This document shows, in pieces, positions 1 through 8,937 of a DNA stretch of 64,000 nt. Under the pieces are notes generated by a model. That model ran no database searches. It saw nothing but the letters and a program-made list of their open reading frames with translations, and had not been told where the DNA came from. The position numbers were made by a program, and so were the translations under genes. Source of the stretch: Flavobacterium cheongpyeongense (lineage in GTDB: Bacteria; Bacteroidota; Bacteroidia; Flavobacteriales; Flavobacteriaceae). Every line of letters begins with the position of its first letter. Position 1 is the first letter of the stretch. Where the stretch lies: contig NZ_QJHK01000003.1 of assembly GCF_003202435.1 (NCBI RefSeq), positions 248,001 through 312,000 of the forward strand, given 5' to 3'.

Positions 1-37
1 ATGGTTTTATTTTTATGAATGAAATTTTTAAAAAATC

Positions 38-68
38 TTGGAAGCACTCTTTTAAAAAAGTAAATTTG
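38..68 (+). promoter_or_regulatory. Bacteroidota-type promoter for carA
   Basis: A TTG box at 38-40 is followed after exactly 20 bases by TAAATTTG at 61-68. This matches the Flavobacterium consensus TTG-N(17-23)-TAnnTTTG. Transcription should start around 73-76, giving a leader of about 70 nt before carA. Confidence 0.65.
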
Positions 69-90
69 CAAAAAGATATCTAATACAAAT

Positions 91-110
91 AAACGAGCTA
101 CCGCTTGTTT
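91..110 (+). other. hairpin in the carA leader
   Basis: An 8-bp stem (AAACGAGC with GCUUGUUU, one G-U pair) closes a 4-nt loop. It lies between the predicted transcription start and the carA start codon. It could be a leader structure or a weak terminator; only a short T run follows it. Confidence 0.4.
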
Positions 111-142
111 TAGAAGACGATAAAAAACAATACAATTAAAGA

Positions 143-1261
143 ATGAAATACACAACACGACAAAGTGCCATTTTACTACTAAGCGATGGAACTATTTTTC
201 ATGGTAAGTCTATCGGTATTAGCGGTAAGACTTTCGGAGAGGTTTGTTTTAATACTGGGATGACCGGATATCAGGAAATCTTTACTGATCCTTCTTATTT
301 TGGTCAAATTATCGTGGCGACCAATGCTCATATTGGGAACTATGGTGTTAATGATTTGGAAATTGAATCTGATAGCGTAAAAATCGCTGGTTTAGTTTGT
401 AAAAATTTCAGTTTTAATTATTCAAGAGAGGATGCGTCAGGAAGTTTGGAAGATTATTTTGTCAAACAAAATTTAATCTGTATATCTGATGTTGACACCA
501 GAGCACTTGTGAGTTATATTCGTGACAACGGTGCTATGAATGCTGTTATTTGCACGGATGGTACTTCGGTTCAAGATTTGAAAAAAGAATTGGCTAATGT
601 ACCAAATATGGAAGGTTTAGAGTTGGCTTCAAAAGTTTCAACTACGGAGCCATATTTTTTTGGTAATGAGGGTGCTAAATATAAAATTTCGGCCTTAGAT
701 TTAGGAATTAAAAAGAATATTTTGCGAAATCTTGCAAAAAGAGATTGCTACATAAAAGTTTTTCCATATGATTCTACCTATGAAGATTTGGTTGCATTTA
801 ATCCCGACGGGTATTTTTTGTCAAATGGTCCAGGTGATCCCGATCCGCTAAACGGTGCGATTGAGGTTGCAAAAAGAATCATTGCAGATGACAGGCCTTT
901 GTTTGGAATTTGTTTAGGTCATCAGATTATTGCTCTGGCAAACGGAGTTCAGACATACAAAATGTTCGGTGGACACCGAGGTATTAACCATCCAGTTAAG
1001 AATGTAATAACAGGTAAAGGCGAAATTACTTCTCAAAATCATGGTTTTGCTGTAAAAAGAGAAGCATTAAATGAGCATCCGGAACTAGAACTTACACATG
1101 TGCATTTAAATGATGATTCAGTTGCAGGTATGAGAATGAAAAACAAAAATTGTTTTTCTGTACAATACCATCCAGAGGCAAGCCCTGGACCCCACGATTC
1201 ATCTTATTTATTTGATCAATTTGTTGAGAATATAAAATTAGCAGGGTCTAAAACGATGTAG
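143..1261 (+). CDS. carA: carbamoyl-phosphate synthase small subunit
   Basis: This is the glutamine-hydrolysing subunit of carbamoyl-phosphate synthase. It supplies ammonia to CarB for arginine and pyrimidine synthesis in the cytoplasm. The N-terminal CPSase_sm_chain domain spans about residues 8-140 and a class I glutamine amidotransferase domain about 190-365. The nucleophile is Cys257 in GICLGHQ, and His343 and Glu345 in QYHPEA complete the triad. The length of 372 aa is normal. The start is the first ATG after the promoter and leader hairpin. carB is not in the window. Confidence is very high from the full-length motif set. Confidence 0.97.
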   Translation: MKYTTRQSAILLLSDGTIFHGKSIGISGKTFGEVCFNTGMTGYQEIFTDPSYFGQIIVATNAHIGNYGVNDLEIESDSVKIAGLVCKNFSFNYSREDASGSLEDYFVKQNLICISDVDTRALVSYIRDNGAMNAVICTDGTSVQDLKKELANVPNMEGLELASKVSTTEPYFFGNEGAKYKISALDLGIKKNILRNLAKRDCYIKVFPYDSTYEDLVAFNPDGYFLSNGPGDPDPLNGAIEVAKRIIADDRPLFGICLGHQIIALANGVQTYKMFGGHRGINHPVKNVITGKGEITSQNHGFAVKREALNEHPELELTHVHLNDDSVAGMRMKNKNCFSVQYHPEASPGPHDSSYLFDQFVENIKLAGSKTM

Positions 1262-1350
1262 TTAATAAATAAAGGTGTTTAATAATGAGAATGCGTTTTT
1301 AGTATTGAATATTTTTATACTTTCGAAAAAAAAACATAATTTATTAATAA

Positions 1351-2655
<1,305 letters not shown>

Positions 2656-2679
2656 TTGTAAGAGTTATATTGTAGAATT

Positions 2680-2710
2680 AAACCATTCGTTTAACGGATG
2701 GTTTTTTTTT
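2680..2710 (+). terminator. rho-independent terminator after eno
   Basis: A 10-bp stem (AAACCATTCG with CGGATGGTTT, one G-U pair) with a 5-nt loop ends in a run of nine or more T at 2702-2710. It closes the carA-eno transcription unit. Confidence 0.8.
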
Positions 2711-2764
2711 GGAGTTTTAACAAATTGATGGCATTATTCCTTTTTTAATTAGTCTTAAATTCCT

Positions 2765-2772
2765 TAGATTTG
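2765..2772 (+). promoter_or_regulatory. -7 element upstream of gltA
   Basis: TAGATTTG fits TAnnTTTG and lies 38 bases before the gltA start, just after the eno terminator. I see no TTG box at the expected distance, so this is only half a promoter by consensus. Confidence 0.4.
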
Positions 2773-2809
2773 ATAAATTATTATTTTAAAGAATTATTTC
2801 CGATATATT

Positions 2810-4087
2810 ATGTCAAAAATAGCTACATTAGAAGTAGATGGTAAAAAAATTGAACTTCCGGTAATAACTGGAAGTGAAAATGAATCAGCTATCGATATTA
2901 ACAAATTACGTGATTTAACTGGTATTATTACGATTGATCCGGGTTATAAAAACTCAGGATCTTGTAAAAGTGAAATTACTTTTCTGGATGGAGAACTAGG
3001 AATTCTGCGTTATAGGGGGTATTCAATTGAAGAGTTAGCTGAAAAGGCCAGCTTTTTAGAAACTTCTTATCTTTTAATTTTTGGGGAGTTACCAACTGCC
3101 AAAGAATTAGAGCAATTTGAAATTGATATTAAAAAACATTCTTTGGTAAACGAAGAAATGAAAAATATTATCGATGGGTTTCCAAAAACAGCACATCCAA
3201 TGGGAGTTTTGTCTGCTTTGACAAGTGCACTTACAGCATTTAATCCAAAAGCTGTAAATGTGGATAATGACAAAGAAATGTATGAGGCTATTTGTAAAAT
3301 GATGTCTAAATTTCTTGTAATTGCTACATGGACATATAGAAAATCAATGGGGTATCCTTTAAATTACTATGATAATACAAAAGGTTATGTTGAAAACTTT
3401 ATGCAGTTAATGTTTCAATTGCCTACAGGTCCTTACAAAGCAAGCCCTGTTGTTATAGATGCATTAGATAAATTGTTTATTTTGCATGCTGATCATGAGC
3501 AAAACTGCTCAACTTCTACGGTAAGAATGGTGGGTTCATCTCACGCTGGCTTGTATGCTTCAATTTCTGCTGGAGTTTCTGCTCTTTGGGGGCCACTTCA
3601 TGGAGGAGCAAATCAAGCAGTACTTGAGATGTTGGAGGATATCAATAAAGATGGTGGAGATACTGATAAATTTTTAGCGAAAGCAAAAGATAAAAATGAC
3701 CCATTCAGGTTAATGGGATTTGGCCACAGAGTTTATAAAAACTTTGATCCAAGAGCTAAAATCATTAAAAAGGCAGCTAAAGAAGTTTTGGAAACTTTAG
3801 GTGTTGAAGATCCAATTTTGGAAATTGCAAAAAAATTAGAATCAGCTGCTCTTGAAGATGAATATTTCAAATCAAGAAACTTATATCCAAATGTTGATTT
3901 CTATTCGGGGATTATTTACAGAGCATTAGGGATTCCAACCGATATGTTTACAGTAATGTTTGCAATTGGTAGATTGCCTGGCTGGATTGCACAATGGAAA
4001 GAAATGCGTGAAAACAAAGAACCAATTGGAAGACCAAGACAAATTTATACTGGACATCCATTGAGAGATTTTAAATCAAATAAATAA
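2810..4087 (+). CDS. gltA: citrate synthase
   Basis: Condenses acetyl-CoA and oxaloacetate to citrate at the entry of the TCA cycle. The 425-aa length and the N-terminal extension fit type II hexameric bacterial citrate synthase. The catalytic residues are visible: His264 in GPLHGGAN, His306 in GFGHRVYKN and Asp363 in NVDFYSG. The gene stands alone between the eno terminator and its own terminator, with a -7 element in front, so it is probably monocistronic. Confidence 0.97.
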   Translation: MSKIATLEVDGKKIELPVITGSENESAIDINKLRDLTGIITIDPGYKNSGSCKSEITFLDGELGILRYRGYSIEELAEKASFLETSYLLIFGELPTAKELEQFEIDIKKHSLVNEEMKNIIDGFPKTAHPMGVLSALTSALTAFNPKAVNVDNDKEMYEAICKMMSKFLVIATWTYRKSMGYPLNYYDNTKGYVENFMQLMFQLPTGPYKASPVVIDALDKLFILHADHEQNCSTSTVRMVGSSHAGLYASISAGVSALWGPLHGGANQAVLEMLEDINKDGGDTDKFLAKAKDKNDPFRLMGFGHRVYKNFDPRAKIIKKAAKEVLETLGVEDPILEIAKKLESAALEDEYFKSRNLYPNVDFYSGIIYRALGIPTDMFTVMFAIGRLPGWIAQWKEMRENKEPIGRPRQIYTGHPLRDFKSNK

Positions 4088-4091
4088 AATG

Positions 4092-4121
4092 AAAGCTTCA
4101 CTTAACTGTGAAGCTTTTTTT
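4092..4121 (+). terminator. rho-independent terminator after gltA
   Basis: A perfect 10-bp stem (AAAGCTTCAC with GTGAAGCTTT) with a 6-nt loop runs into a T tract. It begins four bases after the gltA stop. Its T tract abuts the -7 element of the next gene. Confidence 0.85.
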
Positions 4122-4128
4122 ATATTTG
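4121..4128 (+). promoter_or_regulatory. -7 element for the 4147 gene
   Basis: TATATTTG is a perfect TAnnTTTG element directly behind the gltA terminator. Transcription would start near 4134, so the coding start must lie downstream. This supports the ATG at 4147 over the in-frame GTG at 4108, which sits inside the terminator hairpin. Confidence 0.55.
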
Positions 4129-4146
4129 CAACAAAATCTAACTTTT

Positions 4147-5061
4147 ATGTTGCAATTAAATATCAAGAACGAAACTTCAAGATTGCGTGCTGTAGTTTTG
4201 GGTTCTGCCGTTCACAATGGGCCAACGCCATCAATTGACGAAGCTTATGACCCTAAATCATTGGAACATATTAAAGCAGGAACTTATCCTGTAGAAAAGG
4301 ATATGGTTGCTGAAATGGATGCTTTTAATGCCGTTTTTCAAAAATATGATGTAAAAGTTTATCGTCCGGAAATGATAGAAAATTACAATCAAATTTTTGC
4401 CAGGGATATTGGTTTTGTAATTGATGATGTTTTTATAAAATCAAATATTTTGCCAGATAGAGAACGAGAACTTGATGCAATTCAATATGTGGTAAATAAG
4501 ATTGATCCATTAAAAGTAGTTCGTCCGCCAGAAGAAGTTCATATTGAAGGTGGAGATGTAATGTTATGGAATGATCATATTTTTATAGGAACTTATAAAG
4601 GAAGTGATTATAAAGATTACATAACAGCAAGGACCAATATACAAGGAGTAAACTATATTAAAAATTTGTTTCCGAATAAAATTGTTAAAGAGTTTGATTT
4701 GGTTAAGTCCAAAATCGAAGCCCGTGACAATGCCCTTCACTTAGATTGTTGTTTTCAGCCCGTGGGAAAAAACAAGGGAATTATTTATAAAAGAGGTTTT
4801 CGTGAAGAAGCTGATTACATGTATCTGGTTAATCTTTTTGGAAAGGAAAATCTATTTCATATCGAAAGAAACGAAATGTATAATATGTTTTCAAATGTAT
4901 TCTCAATTGATGAAAATATTGTGATTTCAGAGAAGAATTTTACACGATTAAATAATTGGCTGCGTGCTAATGGTTTTATAGTTGAAGAGATTCCTTATGC
5001 TGAAATTGCAAAACAGGAAGGTTTGTTGAGATGTTCAACTTTGCCTTTAATTAGAGATTAA
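4147..5061 (+). CDS. dimethylarginine dimethylaminohydrolase / amidinotransferase family protein
   Basis: A 304-aa protein of the guanidino-group modifying superfamily (arginine deiminase, DDAH and amidinotransferase fold). These enzymes act through a covalent Cys-amidino intermediate. The catalytic set appears to be Glu134-Gly-Gly-Asp137, His198 in ALHLD and Cys296 in RCSTLPL near the C terminus. The substrate (arginine, methylarginine or citrulline-like) cannot be read from sequence. The start ATG at 4147 follows the -7 element; the upstream GTG at 4108 lies in the gltA terminator. The next gene, ctlX, has the same fold and is 16 bases away, so the two are probably co-transcribed. Confidence 0.8.
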   Translation: MLQLNIKNETSRLRAVVLGSAVHNGPTPSIDEAYDPKSLEHIKAGTYPVEKDMVAEMDAFNAVFQKYDVKVYRPEMIENYNQIFARDIGFVIDDVFIKSNILPDRERELDAIQYVVNKIDPLKVVRPPEEVHIEGGDVMLWNDHIFIGTYKGSDYKDYITARTNIQGVNYIKNLFPNKIVKEFDLVKSKIEARDNALHLDCCFQPVGKNKGIIYKRGFREEADYMYLVNLFGKENLFHIERNEMYNMFSNVFSIDENIVISEKNFTRLNNWLRANGFIVEEIPYAEIAKQEGLLRCSTLPLIRD

Positions 5062-5077
5062 TTTTATTTTTTAAAAT

Positions 5078-6019
5078 ATGAAACAAAGTACAAGCTCAAT
5101 TGTAATGATTCGTCCGGTTGCTTTCAGAATGAATGAACAGACGGCTGTAAATAATTATTATCAAAAAGTTTTGGACGGGCTTTTGCCAAGTACAGTGAAT
5201 ACAAAAGCACAACAGGAGTTTGATGCATTTGTAGAGAAATTGAGAGCAGTTGGGATAGACGTTACCGTTATAGAAGATACTTTAGAAACAGATACACCAG
5301 ATAGTGTTTTCCCTAATAACTGGATATCATTCCATGAAAATGGAGATGTGGCCTTGTATCCTATGTTTGCAGAAAATCGTCGTCAGGAACGTCGTGAAGA
5401 TATTCTAGATGTTCTTGAAGAAAAAGGTTTTGAGATTGCCAATATAATGGATTATACTTCTGCAGAAGAGGATGGCATTTTTCTTGAAGGAACTGGAAGT
5501 CTGATTTTAGACAGGGGAAACAATAAAGCATATTGCGCTTTATCACCTCGTGCTGATGAAGAATTATTTATCGAATTCTGCGAAGATTTTGATTATGCTC
5601 CGGTGATTTTTGAAACCTTTCAAACTGTTGATGGTGAGCGCAAATTGATTTATCATACAAACGTGATGATGTGTATTGGTGAGACTTTTGCTGTTATTTG
5701 TGCAGACAGTATTGATGACAAAAAGGAGCGCAAAATGGTTCTGGAAAGTTTAAAAGCTGATAAAAAAGATATTATTTTAATTACCGAAGCACAAGTAAAT
5801 AATTTTGCTGGTAATATGTTGGAAGTAAAAGGTGAAAACGATAAGAAATATATTGTTATGAGTGCATCGGCCCGTCAAAGTTTAACGGCAAAACAAATTA
5901 CCCAATTAGAAAGTCATGGTGAAATTTTAAGTTCTAGTTTAGATACTATTGAAGCTTGTGGCGGAGGAAGTGCAAGGTGTATGATGGCTGAAGTTTTCTT
6001 GCCAAAAACTAAAAAATAA
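5078..6019 (+). CDS. ctlX: citrulline utilization hydrolase CtlX-like
   Basis: A 313-aa amidinotransferase-fold enzyme that resembles the CtlX family, described as hydrolysing citrulline to ornithine. Visible family features are PNNWISFH, FLEGTGS (the acidic substrate-binding loop), His193 in YHTNVMM and the nucleophile Cys301 in GGSARCM. It follows the other guanidino hydrolase by 16 bases, suggesting a small arginine/citrulline catabolic unit. The family assignment rests on motif recognition. A related arylamidase or arginine deiminase function is the main alternative. Confidence 0.75.
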   Translation: MKQSTSSIVMIRPVAFRMNEQTAVNNYYQKVLDGLLPSTVNTKAQQEFDAFVEKLRAVGIDVTVIEDTLETDTPDSVFPNNWISFHENGDVALYPMFAENRRQERREDILDVLEEKGFEIANIMDYTSAEEDGIFLEGTGSLILDRGNNKAYCALSPRADEELFIEFCEDFDYAPVIFETFQTVDGERKLIYHTNVMMCIGETFAVICADSIDDKKERKMVLESLKADKKDIILITEAQVNNFAGNMLEVKGENDKKYIVMSASARQSLTAKQITQLESHGEILSSSLDTIEACGGGSARCMMAEVFLPKTKK

Positions 6020-6027
6020 TTTAAAAT

Positions 6028-6060
6028 AAAAGGGATGAAATTTATATTTTATCCCCTTTC
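6028..6060. terminator. bidirectional terminator between ctlX and marC
   Basis: An imperfect stem of about 12 bp pairs AAAGGGAT..AAAT with ATTTT..ATCCCCTTT (one bulge, one G-U). On the minus strand a T-rich stretch follows the hairpin, which fits termination of marC. On the plus strand the T run is short. It lies between the two convergent genes. Confidence 0.55.
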
Positions 6061-6117
6061 ATAACCATTTGCGCATAGAAAATAGTATAAAGAAAGAGTA
6101 TATTGGACTATTTTGTA

Positions 6118-6747
6118 TTACATCAAATTCACTTTTATGATATTGATTATGGAACTTACTATATATTGAATTCCTATAGCAATTACTATGAAACCAATTA
6201 TTCTGGAAATAGCAACAATACCTGAAGCTCCCAGGATACGAGCTAAATAATGTGCACTTTTTAAGATGATAAAAATGGTAATTGCTATCGTTAAAATAGC
6301 TAAACTTGAAATTATTATTTCTTTTATCTCATGATGCTCCTGATAGAAAGCAATTAACAATGAAATAGATCCCGGACCCGCCAGCATGGGAATTGCTAAA
6401 GGTGTTAATGCAATGTCATTTCTCTTCTGTGCATCATGTTCAACCTTTTTATTAATTCCTCTTTTCTTGCTTATCTTTCCCGATAACAAGGAAAATCCTG
6501 AATTTAAGATTACAAGACCACCAGCTATTCTGAGTGCATCAATGCTAATTCCAAAAAAAGTAAGGACATACTGTCCAATAAAAAAAGAAACCATTAAAAT
6601 AATAAAAACATTAATGGCTGTCCATAATGAAATTCTGGAGCGTTCAGAATTCGAATCATCATGAGTAAGTCCTACAAAAATAGGAACAGTACCAATTGGA
6701 TTTAGGACAGAGAAAAGAGCAGCAAATAAATAAATAAATAAATCCAT
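6118..6747 (-). CDS. MarC family integral membrane protein
   Basis: A 209-aa polytopic inner-membrane protein of the MarC family (about six membrane segments). Family members have no established transport substrate. The characteristic N-terminal stretch FSVLNPIGTVPIFVGLT and the central LTPLAIPMLAGPGSI motif are present. The start at 6747 was chosen because homologues begin just before this motif. The alternative start at 6780 overlaps a TAnnTTTG element on this strand, so it would lie upstream of transcription initiation. The gene is convergent with ctlX and divergent from the next gene. Confidence 0.88.
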   Translation of the reverse strand: MDLFIYLFAALFSVLNPIGTVPIFVGLTHDDSNSERSRISLWTAINVFIILMVSFFIGQYVLTFFGISIDALRIAGGLVILNSGFSLLSGKISKKRGINKKVEHDAQKRNDIALTPLAIPMLAGPGSISLLIAFYQEHHEIKEIIISSLAILTIAITIFIILKSAHYLARILGASGIVAISRIIGFIVIAIGIQYIVSSIINIIKVNLM

Positions 6748-6777
6748 AATGTTGTAGATTGATTGGGTAAAAATAAT

Positions 6778-6785
6778 CAAATTTA
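6778..6785 (-). promoter_or_regulatory. -7 element for marC
   Basis: Reading the minus strand, TAAATTTG occupies 6785 to 6778, about 30 bases upstream of the chosen marC start. No clear TTG box lies at the right distance. Confidence 0.45.
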
Positions 6786-6874
6786 AGATTTTACCCGAAT
6801 ATCATCTTAGTATATTGTTTTTTCATTTTAAACCTATAAATTAATAATGCGCAGCTAATTCAGTCTTTTTTAAT

Positions 6875-6882
6875 TACTTTTG
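6875..6882 (+). promoter_or_regulatory. -7 element for the CoA-binding protein gene
   Basis: TACTTTTG fits TAnnTTTG and overlaps a possible GTG start at 6882. The real start should therefore be the ATG at 6900, giving a very short leader. No good TTG box is seen. Confidence 0.5.
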
Positions 6883-6899
6883 TGGCTTATTCAGAAATA

Positions 6900-7265
6900 A
6901 TGAAAAATAAAAAAACTTTAGTTCTCGGTGCAACAACAAAACCGGAACGTTATGCTTATAAAGCAATGAATATGCTGACTCAAAAAGGGCATACTGTACT
7001 GGCAATTGGTCAAAATGCTGGTGAAGTTGCAGGGGTGAAAATTCAAACTAAAGCCATTCCGGTTAAAAATATAGACACTGTAACTTTGTATTTAAATCCC
7101 GTTCGCCAGCGCGATTACTATAACTATATCATCGAAGCGCAGCCTAAACGGGTAGTTTTTAATCCCGGAACCGAAAATCCTGAATTTTACCAGCTTCTGG
7201 AACTTAATAATATTAAAGCCGAAGTCGCTTGTACATTAGTTTTACTGGCTACAAATCAATATTAG
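6900..7265 (+). CDS. small CoA-binding domain protein
   Basis: A 121-aa Rossmann-type protein of the CoA_binding_2 family (YccU-like). It starts MKNKKTLVLGAT and keeps the conserved ERYAYKA, a VTLYLNP segment and PKRVVFNPGTENPE. The family folds like the CoA-binding domain of succinyl-CoA synthetase; a specific reaction is not established. The start was moved from the GTG at 6882 to the ATG at 6900 because the GTG is part of the promoter element. The gene is divergent from marC. Confidence 0.82.
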   Translation: MKNKKTLVLGATTKPERYAYKAMNMLTQKGHTVLAIGQNAGEVAGVKIQTKAIPVKNIDTVTLYLNPVRQRDYYNYIIEAQPKRVVFNPGTENPEFYQLLELNNIKAEVACTLVLLATNQY

Positions 7266-7268
7266 TTT

Positions 7269-7301
7269 TTGAAGCTATTCCTGCTATATACTATATCTTT
7301 G
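7269..7301 (+). promoter_or_regulatory. Bacteroidota-type promoter in the 7266-7437 gap
   Basis: TTG at 7269-7271, a 22-base spacer and TATCTTTG at 7294-7301 make a full consensus promoter. It could drive recR with a leader of about 130 nt, or the small reading frame at 7304-7399. Confidence 0.5.
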
Positions 7302-7303
7302 TT

Positions 7304-7399
7304 GTGAATCTGATACAAAAACATGTAGTTTCTCCATTTGGGCTAAGAATGATGTATTCGGGATGGCTTTATGATATTGCAAACATGTTTAAATTGTAA
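7304..7399 (+). CDS. possible 31-aa small ORF
   Basis: A GTG-initiated frame encodes 31 residues ending [13 protein letters not shown]. It lies immediately after a full promoter, in the gap before recR. The predicted transcription start falls at or just after the GTG, so translation may instead begin at ATG 7349, giving 16 aa. I recognise no family. It could be a leader peptide, a gene remnant or chance. Confidence 0.2.
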   Translation: MNLIQKHVVSPFGLRMMYSGWLYDIANMFKL

Positions 7400-7424
7400 G
7401 TCCTGCTAAACCATATAAAAGTAT

Positions 7425-7432
7425 TATTTTTG
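7425..7432 (+). promoter_or_regulatory. -7 element abutting recR
   Basis: TATTTTTG fits TAnnTTTG and ends five bases before the recR ATG. If used, the recR transcript would be leaderless or nearly so. No TTG box lies within 17-23 bases. Confidence 0.4.
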
Positions 7433-7437
7433 TTCCC

Positions 7438-8058
7438 ATGGAATTTTCATCAAAATTAATAGAAAAAGCAGTCAATGAAATGTCTCAGTTGCCGGGAATT
7501 GGCAAACGTACGGCTTTGAGACTGGTACTTCATTTATTAAAACAGCCCAAAGAACAAACCAGATTTTTATCACAGGCATTATTAAATATGCGTGAGGATA
7601 TAAAATTTTGCGAAAGCTGTCATAATATTTCGGATACAAGAGTGTGCGAAATTTGCGCCAATTTAGCAAGGAATCATCAGACTATTTGTATTGTTGAAGA
7701 TGTCAGGGATGTGATGGCTATAGAAAACACTGGACAATATAAAGGGATTTATCATGTTTTAGGAGGGAAGATTTCTCCAATTGAAGGAGTTGGGCCGAGT
7801 CAGCTAAACATAACAACTTTAGTCGAAAAGGTAAAATCAGGTAAAGTTGTCGAAATTATTTTTGCATTAAGTTCTACAATGGAAGGAGATACTACAAATT
7901 TTTATATTTATAAACAAATTGCTGATTCTGGAATTATAATTTCTACAATAGCAAGAGGAATTTCAGTAGGGGATGAATTAGAATATGCTGATGAAGTTAC
8001 ATTAGGCCGGAGTATTTTAAATCGAGTGCCTTTTGAAAAAACATTCAAAAACAATTAA
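7438..8058 (+). CDS. recR: recombination mediator protein RecR
   Basis: RecR works with RecO and RecF to load RecA on gapped DNA. The 206-aa protein has an N-terminal helix-hairpin-helix region (LPGIGKRTA, about residues 18-26), a four-cysteine zinc finger (Cys58, 61, 70, 73) and a Toprim domain (about 82-175) beginning ICIVEDVRD. Full length and all motifs are present. The gene immediately precedes the polysaccharide locus and is probably unrelated to it. Confidence 0.96.
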   Translation: MEFSSKLIEKAVNEMSQLPGIGKRTALRLVLHLLKQPKEQTRFLSQALLNMREDIKFCESCHNISDTRVCEICANLARNHQTICIVEDVRDVMAIENTGQYKGIYHVLGGKISPIEGVGPSQLNITTLVEKVKSGKVVEIIFALSSTMEGDTTNFYIYKQIADSGIIISTIARGISVGDELEYADEVTLGRSILNRVPFEKTFKNN

Positions 8059-8103
8059 ATTAATACAAATTAACTAAGATTTCCTTAAGACTTCAGGAAT
8101 AGC

Positions 8104-8111
8104 TATATTTG
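8104..8111 (+). promoter_or_regulatory. -7 element at the head of the polysaccharide locus
   Basis: TATATTTG, a perfect TAnnTTTG, lies 18 bases before the wza start. It is the only promoter-like signal between recR and the first export gene. No TTG box is evident upstream. Confidence 0.5.
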
Positions 8112-8128
8112 CTTATAAAATTTTAAAA

Positions 8129-8923
8129 ATGACAAAAAACTGTTTTTATTTATTATTACTAATCAGTGTATTTTTTACGTCATGTATTCCTGTAAAAGAT
8201 TTAGTGTATTTGCAGGATAAAGGAACTGCTGGAAATGAAACGACGGTTTCAGCAGTTGAATCAAAACCATACAGACTACAAGTAAATGATGTTCTGAGTG
8301 TAGATATTAAAGCAATAGACCCAAAATTGGTTGCTATTTTTAAATCCTCAGAAAATTCAAATGCTAATGGAGGTAAATCTGAATCAGAATTGTATTTTAA
8401 TGGCTTTACCGTTGACGATCATGGAAATATAAGAATGCCAATTCTAGGTGAAATAAATGTAATTGGATATACACTCGAAGAGGTACGTCTCAAAATTGAA
8501 AAAAAACTACTTGAAGAGTACTTCAAAACAGAGGCAAATATATTTGTTACCGTAAAATTATCAGGTTTCAGATACACGATAAACGGTGAAGTAGGAAGTA
8601 CAGGTACTAAAACATTATTTCAGGAGCATGTAAACATCATGGAAGCCATCGCAAATGCTGGTGATATTACAATTGTTGGTAACAGAAAAGCAGTGACCAT
8701 AATACGTCAGACACCTACAGGGGTACTGATGAATGATATTGATCTTACAGATGTAAATGTGATGAAATCGCCTTATTATTACTTACAGCCAAATGATTAT
8801 GTTTATGTAAAACCTCTAAAGCAAAAAACGTGGGGAACGGGCCAGACAGGAATACAATCTATTGGAACAATTATAACCTTATTATCTTTGGCAACAACGG
8901 TTTATTTATTGTTGAAAAATTAA
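8129..8923 (+). CDS. wza: Wza-type polysaccharide export lipoprotein
   Basis: An outer-membrane polysaccharide export protein of 264 aa. It begins with a lipoprotein signal: a hydrophobic stretch followed by FFTSC with lipidated Cys19. A Poly_export domain (about 45-140) and one SLBB domain (about 145-235) follow, then a C-terminal hydrophobic helix (about 245-262), common in Bacteroidota homologues. It is followed after 14 bases by the Wzc-like kinase, the usual partner. Together they form the trans-envelope export and polymer-length machinery of Wzy-dependent capsule. Confidence 0.92.
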   Translation: MTKNCFYLLLLISVFFTSCIPVKDLVYLQDKGTAGNETTVSAVESKPYRLQVNDVLSVDIKAIDPKLVAIFKSSENSNANGGKSESELYFNGFTVDDHGNIRMPILGEINVIGYTLEEVRLKIEKKLLEEYFKTEANIFVTVKLSGFRYTINGEVGSTGTKTLFQEHVNIMEAIANAGDITIVGNRKAVTIIRQTPTGVLMNDIDLTDVNVMKSPYYYLQPNDYVYVKPLKQKTWGTGQTGIQSIGTIITLLSLATTVYLLLKN

Positions 8924-8937
8924 AAATTATTTCATAG

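Noticed and set aside
4108..4146. GTG start that would extend the 4147 gene by 13 residues
   Set aside because: It falls inside the gltA terminator hairpin and upstream of the TATATTTG element.
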